From positions 1 to 10,132 of the forward strand of contig JAFIHO010000251.1 of NCBI GenBank assembly GCA_017849395.1: a DNA stretch of 10,132 nt, written 5' to 3'. Position 1 is the stretch's first letter. Every line of letters starts with the position of its first letter. The translations under genes were made by a program, and so were the position numbers. The notes under the pieces were generated by a model that worked only from the letters and a program-made list of their open reading frames with translations, ran no database searches and was not told where the DNA came from. This document shows, piece by piece, positions 6,202-10,132 of this stretch. The stretch comes from Hyphomicrobiales bacterium. GTDB taxonomy: Bacteria; Pseudomonadota; Alphaproteobacteria; Micropepsales; Micropepsaceae.

Positions 6202-6876
6202 TCAGCTGTAGCGCTCTTCCTTCCAGGGATCGGCTTCGTTGTGGTAGCCGCGGGTTTCCCAGAAGCCCTTGCGGTCTTCCACAACGAATTCGATGCGCGT
6301 GACCCATTTGGCGCTTTTCCAGAGATACCAGTCGGGGATCACGACGCGCACGGGGCCGCCATGCTCGCGGGCCAGGGGCTGGCCTTCCCACTCATAGGCC
6401 AGCAGAACATTGGGATCGGAAAACACGCCGATCTTCACGTTGGTCGTGTAGCCGTCATAGGAATGGAAGATGACGTGGCGGGCGTCCGGCTTCGGCTTCA
6501 CGATGTCGAGGATGGTGCGCGCCGAAACGCCTTTCCAGTGATTGTCGTAGCGGCTCCAGGTGGTGACGCAGTGGATGTCGCTGACATCCTCGAACACCGG
6601 CAGCGCCTTGAACTCGTCCAGCGTCCAGACGGCCTGGTTTTCCACCAGTCCGGTGACGCGCAGCCGCCAGTTTTCCGGTTTCACGTCCGGCTGGACGCCA
6701 AGATCGAGGACCGGCCAGTTGGTGACCAGTTTCTGGCCGGGCGGCAGGCGCGAAACATGGCCCATGTCGGGTCGGCCGGTGATGGCGCGCCCCTCCTCCG
6801 CCCATTTCTGCTTGGAGCGGATGAGCTTGTCCTTGATCTGGCCGAGGAGGGAGGGATTTTCCGGATCGTCAGGCAT
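6202..6876 (-). CDS. Sulfite oxidase-like molybdopterin-dependent oxidoreductase, cytoplasmic
   Basis: A 224-residue protein of the oxidoreductase molybdopterin-binding (SUOX/YedY fold) family. Visible landmarks are ENWRLRVTGLVE (68-79), DIHCVTTWSRYDNHWKGV (100-117) with Cys103 as the likely molybdenum ligand, HSYDGYTTNV (138-147), and GGPVRVVIPDWYLWKSAKWV (173-192). It has no Tat or Sec signal at the N-terminus (MPDDPENPSLLGQIKDKLI) and no dimerisation domain, so it resembles the short cytoplasmic sulfite-oxidase-like proteins more than periplasmic MsrP. No haem or membrane partner gene is next to it. The physiological substrate is unknown. The start at 6876 lacks a clear ribosome site. A palindromic repeat separates it from smpB upstream. 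Family assignment is strong; reaction is not assignable. Confidence 0.88.
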   Translation of the reverse strand: MPDDPENPSLLGQIKDKLIRSKQKWAEEGRAITGRPDMGHVSRLPPGQKLVTNWPVLDLGVQPDVKPENWRLRVTGLVENQAVWTLDEFKALPVFEDVSDIHCVTTWSRYDNHWKGVSARTILDIVKPKPDARHVIFHSYDGYTTNVKIGVFSDPNVLLAYEWEGQPLAREHGGPVRVVIPDWYLWKSAKWVTRIEFVVEDRKGFWETRGYHNEADPWKEERYS

Positions 6877-6893
6877 GGTGGCATTCTAGCCTT

Positions 6894-6923
6894 TTGTCAT
6901 TCCCGCGAAAGCGGGAATGACAA
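6894..6923. repeat. Perfect 13-bp palindromic repeat with GAAA loop
   Basis: TTGTCATTCCCGC (6894-6906) pairs perfectly with GCGGGAATGACAA (6911-6923) around GAAA. The core ATTCCCGCGAAAGCGGGAAT closely resembles dispersed repeats common in proteobacterial genomes, such as the dRS3-type ATTCCC(N)8GGGAAT motif of Neisseria. It lies seven bases beyond the smpB stop and upstream of the molybdopterin gene. On the minus strand the stem is followed by AAAAGG, not a U-tract, so it is not an intrinsic terminator in that direction; it may stabilise the smpB transcript end. Confidence 0.8.
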
Positions 6924-6930
6924 GCAGGGA

Positions 6931-7404
6931 TCAGCCCCGGTTCCGCAGCAGCCGCGCCTTGTCGCGGGCCCAGTCGCGTTGCTTTTCGGTTTCGCGCTTG
7001 TCGTGCAGCTTCTTGCCCTTGGCGATGCCCAATTCCAGCTTGGCGATGCCCTTGGCGTTGAAATACATCTTCAGCGGAATGAGGGTCATGCCCTCGCGCT
7101 GGATCGCGGCGGCGAGTTTGGCGGCCTCGCGCTTGTGGACCAGAAGTTTGCGCGCGCGCTTGGGTTCGTGATTGAAGCGGCTGGCCTGGGTGTATTCGGG
7201 GATATAGGAATTCACCAGCCACAATTCGCCGTCCTTGGCGTGGGCATAGGATTCCCCGATGGTGGTCTTGCCGTTGCGCAAGGACTTCACCTCGGACCCC
7301 ATCAACATGATGCCGGCTTCCAAAGTCTCGTCGATCGCATAGGCGAAGCGCGCCTTGCGGTTGTCGGCGATGATCTTGAAGCCGTCGTCTTTCTTCTTGG
7401 CCAT
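6931..7404 (-). CDS. smpB: SsrA-binding protein SmpB
   Basis: SmpB binds tmRNA and delivers it to stalled ribosomes for trans-translation, its C-terminal tail filling the empty mRNA channel. The 157-residue product has the OB-fold core: IIADNRKARFAYAIDETLEAG (11-31), GSEVKSLRNGKTTIGESYA (36-54), WLVNSYIPEY (62-71) and KREAAKL (91-97), then the tail KGKKLHDKRETEKQRDWARDK (129-149) with the conserved DKR. Length is typical. The ATG at 7404 begins two bases after the stop of the unknown small gene, with no obvious ribosome site, which suggests translational coupling. The tmRNA gene ssrA is not in the window. Being downstream of dapA is common in Alphaproteobacteria. Confidence 0.97.
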   Translation of the reverse strand: MAKKKDDGFKIIADNRKARFAYAIDETLEAGIMLMGSEVKSLRNGKTTIGESYAHAKDGELWLVNSYIPEYTQASRFNHEPKRARKLLVHKREAAKLAAAIQREGMTLIPLKMYFNAKGIAKLELGIAKGKKLHDKRETEKQRDWARDKARLLRNRG

Positions 7405-7406
7405 GA

Positions 7407-7778
7407 TTAGTCGAAACTGAAGTTGACGCGCACATGCGGAGCCCAGTTTGGGTGGACCTGAGCAAGACTTTTTTTAATAGCTGGCAACGCCCGGCGAATA
7501 TCGCCGATATCACCTTCTCCGTGAATGATATTGGCTATCGGACTGTCGAGCATTGGTATTCCGCCGAACCAAAAGCCTGGCGCAGGCATCGGCCGCGAAA
7601 AATCCGCGCTGGGCTGATGATCGACAATCCAGAACTCCCAGCCGTGCAATTGGACTCCGTCCGTTTCACAGGCGTCAAGAAAGCCGGGAACGTCGTGCGG
7701 CATTACACCAAGCTCGCCGTTGTAAGCGTGAAACGCCCTAGTCAACACGGCTTCCGACAGGGACGGCGGATAGAACAT
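7407..7778 (-). CDS. Small protein of unknown function between dapA and smpB
   Basis: A 123-residue protein I do not recognise. It opens MFYPPSLSEAVLTRAFHAYN, has a central LHGWEFWIVDHQPS segment and a Pro/Gly-rich stretch with PAPGFWFGGIPML, and ends HVRVNFSFD. It is rich in Trp, His and aromatics, soluble in appearance, with no signal peptide, membrane helix or obvious catalytic motif. I choose the ATG at 7778, which overlaps the dapA TGA as TGATG and has AAGG just upstream; a TTG one codon earlier (7781) also keeps the frame open. The stop is two bases before smpB. A hand count of 7441-7740 gives about 55% GC, lower than the dapA sample counted (about 63% over 8101-8160), hinting at later acquisition. 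The intact frame with tight junctions on both sides argues it is real. Confidence 0.72.
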   Translation of the reverse strand: MFYPPSLSEAVLTRAFHAYNGELGVMPHDVPGFLDACETDGVQLHGWEFWIVDHQPSADFSRPMPAPGFWFGGIPMLDSPIANIIHGEGDIGDIRRALPAIKKSLAQVHPNWAPHVRVNFSFD

Positions 7779-7780
7779 CA
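7776..7780 (-). promoter_or_regulatory. TGATG stop/start overlap joining dapA and the unknown gene
   Basis: On the minus strand the dapA stop TGA (7780-7778) shares its last base with an ATG (7778-7776). AAGG in the last dapA codons (CTTAAGGTT) sits at a suitable distance to serve as the ribosome site. This supports coupled translation and decides the start against the TTG one codon upstream. Confidence 0.6.
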
Positions 7781-8671
7781 AACCTTAAGACCCGCATGCG
7801 CCATCGCTTCGCGGACGCGGGCGCGGGCGGTGTCGGTGGCTTCGACCAGCGGCAGGCGGACTTCCGGGGTGCATTTTCCCAGCAGCGACACGGCATATTT
7901 CACCGGCGCGGGGCTGGGTTCGCAGAACATCGCATCGTGCAGCGGCATCAGCTTGTCCTGATAGCTGCGCGCCTTGGCGAAGTCGCCCGCCAGGCTGGCG
8001 TTTTGGACTTCGGCGCAGAGTTTCGTCGCGACATTGGCGGTGACTGAAATGCATCCCTTGCCGCCATGGGCGTTATAGCCCAGCGCCGTGCCGTCCTCGC
8101 CCGAGATAAGGCACCAGTCCGTGCCGATCACAATGCGCTCGCGGCTGGGGCGCATCAGATTGGCGGTGGCATCCTTCACGCCGAAGATGTTCTGGTGCTT
8201 GGCGAGACGCGCCATCGTCTCGACCGAAATCTCTACAATCGCACGGCCCGGAATATTGTAGAGCAGGATCGGGATATCGACCGCGTCGGCGATGGCGGAG
8301 AAGTGGCGGTACATGCCTTCCTGCGACGGCTTGTTGTAATAGCCCGTCACCGACAGCACCGCATCCGCGCCCGCCTTCTTGGCGAACTTCGTGAGGGAGA
8401 TCGCCTCTTCCGTGGAATTCGAACCCGCGCCCGCGATCACCGGCACGCGGCCCCTGGCTTCCTCGATGCAGATCTCGATCACCCGTTCATGTTCCTCATG
8501 AGACAGGGTCGGGGATTCACCGGTTGTGCCGCAGGGCACCAGGCCATGACTGCCCTGTTCGATCTGCCAGTTTACGAGCGCACGGAATGCGGCTTCGTCC
8601 ACCTTCCCGTCCTTCATGGGGGTGATAAGCGCGGGAATGGAGCCTTTGATGCGGTCGCGAATGGCGTTCAT
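7778..8671 (-). CDS. dapA: 4-hydroxy-tetrahydrodipicolinate synthase DapA
   Basis: DapA condenses pyruvate with L-aspartate-4-semialdehyde, the first committed step to lysine and diaminopimelate for peptidoglycan. The 297-residue TIM-barrel protein shows GTTGESPTLSHEEH (48-61) with the proton-relay threonine, TGYYNKPSQEGMY (109-121) with the relay tyrosine, LYNIPGR (137-143; Tyr138, Arg143) and FGVKDAT (163-169), where Lys166 forms the Schiff base with pyruvate. The frame is open upstream to 8788, but I place the start at the ATG at 8671 because MNAIRDRIKGSIPALITP matches the family's N-terminus and a GGAAA lies upstream; the extra 39 residues look non-native. It leads the dapA-unknown-smpB group and diverges from the transglycosylase gene. 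Confidence 0.96.
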   Translation of the reverse strand: MNAIRDRIKGSIPALITPMKDGKVDEAAFRALVNWQIEQGSHGLVPCGTTGESPTLSHEEHERVIEICIEEARGRVPVIAGAGSNSTEEAISLTKFAKKAGADAVLSVTGYYNKPSQEGMYRHFSAIADAVDIPILLYNIPGRAIVEISVETMARLAKHQNIFGVKDATANLMRPSRERIVIGTDWCLISGEDGTALGYNAHGGKGCISVTANVATKLCAEVQNASLAGDFAKARSYQDKLMPLHDAMFCEPSPAPVKYAVSLLGKCTPEVRLPLVEATDTARARVREAMAHAGLKV

Positions 8672-8799
8672 GGAAAGTTTCCGATTTTGGCGTTCTGTTT
8701 CCGGGCGGTCACACTTATGCCCGGCTGTTTGCGCCACTATGGCCCGAATTCGGGTGCTTCGTCCAAGCCGATCCGGTTCCTTCAACAAGCGTAGCCGTC
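8672..8799. promoter_or_regulatory. Divergent intergenic region between dapA and the transglycosylase gene, with two palindromes
   Basis: This 128-base region must hold promoters for both divergent genes, but I cannot assign a convincing -35/-10 pair on either strand. It contains a perfect 12-bp palindrome CCCGAATTCGGG (8743-8754), roughly central, and a hairpin with arms CCGGGC (8701-8706) and GCCCGG (8719-8724). The first could be an operator and the second a leader structure of dapA mRNA, but both are short and unproven. It does not resemble a lysine riboswitch, which would need far more sequence. Confidence 0.4.
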
Positions 8800-10132
8800 A
8801 TGCCTCTTCTGCGTGTCTCCCTTTTGTCCTCTGTCATCCTGCTCTGCGGCTGGGCGGCGCTGGCGCAGGGCCAGGGCGATGCGGGCGTGATACGCCTTGC
8901 GCCCGACATGGGAAGCGCCCTGCCCGGACAGCGGCCCAGCAATCTGCGCATCCTGGCCCAGGCCGACCGCGAACTGTTCGTGCGGGCCTTCGACGCCGCC
9001 CGGCGCGGCGACTGGGCCGCCGCACGCGGCCTGGCGGCCCAGAGCCGGGACCAGATCGCGCGCGACCTGCTGGAATGGCGTTACGTCATGGATTCCGGGA
9101 GCGGCGCGACCTTTGCCGAGATCGATGCGGTGATGCGCAACACGCGAGGCTGGCCCCTGCCCGGCACCTTGCAGGCACGTGCGGAGCGGGCAATGCCCGC
9201 CGACATGGGGCCCGATGAGGTCATCGCATGGTTCAACGGCCGCTCTCCCAACAGCAGCATAGGCAGGGTGCGGCTGGGCGAGGCACTGGTGGCGCGGCAG
9301 GAAACGGCGCGGGGCGCGCGGCTGATCCGCGAAGGCTGGACAAACGGCAGTTTCGATTCCGCCACCGAACTTGCCATCATGCAGCGCGATGCGGCCTGGC
9401 TGACGCCGGAAAGCGACAAGGCGCGGCTGGACAATCTTCTGTGGCGCGGCGAGGTCACGGCGGCGCGGCGCATGATCGCGCGGGTGGATGACAAGACGGC
9501 GGCCGCGGCGCTGGCGCGCATCGCGCTGGATGGCGGGCTTATCCGCGCCCGTGCCGCGCTGGCGAAAGCGGCGGGATCGAACGATCCGAGCCTGTTGCTC
9601 GACTGGAGCCGCGCCCTGCGCATCGCCAAGCGCGATGACGAAGCCAACGCCATGCTGCTGCGCATACCCGCCGGCGCATTGGCAAAGGACCGTGCCGCGC
9701 GCTGGTGGACGGAAATCTCGATCCAGACCCGCGACGCGCTGCGCAACGGCAATCCGCGCCTGGCGCTGAAGCTCGTGCGGCACGCCGGTTTCACCAGCGG
9801 CGAGCAATATGCCGACCAGAACTTCATGGCCGGGTTCATCGCCCTGCGTTTCCTGAAGCAGCCGTCCGAGGCGCTGGATCATTTCCAGCGCATGACGACG
9901 GCGGTGTCGCGCCCCATCTCCCGCGCGCGGGCGCGCTACTGGCGGGGCCGGGCGCATGAGGCGCTGGGAGAGAATGCCAACGCGCTGGCGCAGTACCGGC
10001 TGGCCGCCGCCCATCCGGAGACATTCTATGGGCAGGGGGGGGTGGCGAAGCTGGCCCCTGCCGCGGTGCTGCGTCTGAGCGAGACCGTGGTGGCGGCCGC
10101 GCCGACGGTGGAGCTGGGTGGCGATCGGCTGA
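8800..10132 (+). CDS. Soluble lytic murein transglycosylase, N-terminal part (cut by window edge)
   Basis: Slt-type lytic transglycosylases cleave the MurNAc-GlcNAc bond of peptidoglycan to leave 1,6-anhydro-MurNAc, acting in the periplasm. The visible 444 codons start with a Sec signal peptide (MPLLRVSLLSSVILLCGWAALA, likely cleaved after Ala22), then an all-alpha, repeat-rich domain typical of the Slt70 superhelical U-domain: RELFVRAFDAARRGDWAAAR (57-76), later WLTPESDKARLDNLLWRGE, ARWWTEISIQTRDALRNGNP, RARYWRGRAHEALGENANAL and HPETFYGQGGVAKL. The GH23 catalytic domain with its Glu lies beyond the window, so activity cannot be confirmed. No good ribosome site precedes the ATG at 8800. An eight-G run at 10035-10042 falls in the frame, which stays open to the edge. 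Placement beside dapA fits a cell-wall theme. Confidence 0.87.
   Translation, partial: MPLLRVSLLSSVILLCGWAALAQGQGDAGVIRLAPDMGSALPGQRPSNLRILAQADRELFVRAFDAARRGDWAAARGLAAQSRDQIARDLLEWRYVMDSGSGATFAEIDAVMRNTRGWPLPGTLQARAERAMPADMGPDEVIAWFNGRSPNSSIGRVRLGEALVARQETARGARLIREGWTNGSFDSATELAIMQRDAAWLTPESDKARLDNLLWRGEVTAARRMIARVDDKTAAAALARIALDGGLIRARAALAKAAGSNDPSLLLDWSRALRIAKRDDEANAMLLRIPAGALAKDRAARWWTEISIQTRDALRNGNPRLALKLVRHAGFTSGEQYADQNFMAGFIALRFLKQPSEALDHFQRMTTAVSRPISRARARYWRGRAHEALGENANALAQYRLAAAHPETFYGQGGVAKLAPAAVLRLSETVVAAAPTVELGGDRL

Noticed and set aside
6241..7410. Plus-strand open frame of 389 codons across the molybdopterin gene, the repeat and smpB
   Set aside because: It runs antisense to two clearly identified genes and translates the palindromic repeat (HSRESGND), a usual artefact of such repeats.
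8672..8788. N-terminal extension of dapA to 8788
   Set aside because: The extra 39 residues are Arg/Thr-rich and unlike DapA; the ATG at 8671 matches the family start and has GGAAA upstream.
8782..10014. Minus-strand open frame of 410 codons opposite the transglycosylase
   Set aside because: The plus frame has a signal peptide and Slt-like helical repeats; the minus frame is Arg/Gln/His-rich with no domain, typical of an antisense shadow.
1..10132. Defence island, prophage, insertion sequence, CRISPR array, tRNA or rRNA
   Set aside because: No transposase, integrase, phage or defence proteins were seen on either strand, no regularly spaced repeats, and no structured RNA gene; the content is housekeeping.

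Overview
The window looks like a housekeeping stretch of a GC-rich alphaproteobacterial chromosome. The basis is protein character (alphaproteobacterial-type bifunctional Rsh, an omega subunit with an acidic tail, a UDGb-type uracil-DNA glycosylase) and gene order: rpoZ-rsh-pyrE-pdxJ and dapA-smpB are layouts familiar from Alphaproteobacteria. I cannot name a genus. All reading was by eye; no searches were run.

Layout. Positions 1-4299 form a minus-strand block read rpoZ, rsh, pyrE, pdxJ (pdxJ runs off the left edge). pyrE and pdxJ overlap at GTGA. A possible 38-codon ORF starts on the rsh stop codon and ends inside a cluster of hairpins before pyrE. Two further back-to-back hairpins lie between rpoZ and rsh. 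folK (4433-4921, minus) is separated from rpoZ by a rho-independent terminator. Diverging from folK, a plus-strand pair encodes an NYN-domain (LabA/DUF88-like) putative nuclease and a UDGb-type uracil-DNA glycosylase (4972-6192). A cytoplasmic sulfite-oxidase-like molybdopterin protein (6202-6876, minus) converges on them. It is separated by a perfect 13-bp palindromic repeat from a minus-strand group read dapA, a small unknown gene, smpB. Diverging from dapA is the start of a soluble lytic transglycosylase (8800 to the right edge), cut before its catalytic domain.

Functions. The genes serve nucleotide, cofactor and amino-acid synthesis (pyrE, pdxJ, folK, dapA), transcription and stress signalling (rpoZ, rsh), ribosome rescue (smpB), DNA repair and cell-wall turnover. 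I find no defence system, mobile element, CRISPR array, tRNA or rRNA. No gene-free stretch exceeds 300 bases; the largest gap, about 200 bases at 1313-1512, holds the hairpin cluster and the candidate small ORF.

Points most worth a second look: the stringent-response enzyme has Gly in place of the Asp of the HD-hydrolase 'ED' pair; a small, lower-GC gene of unknown function is tightly coupled between dapA and smpB; the candidate small ORF overlaps the rsh stop; there are three different palindromic repeat clusters; and rsh may have a leaderless start.
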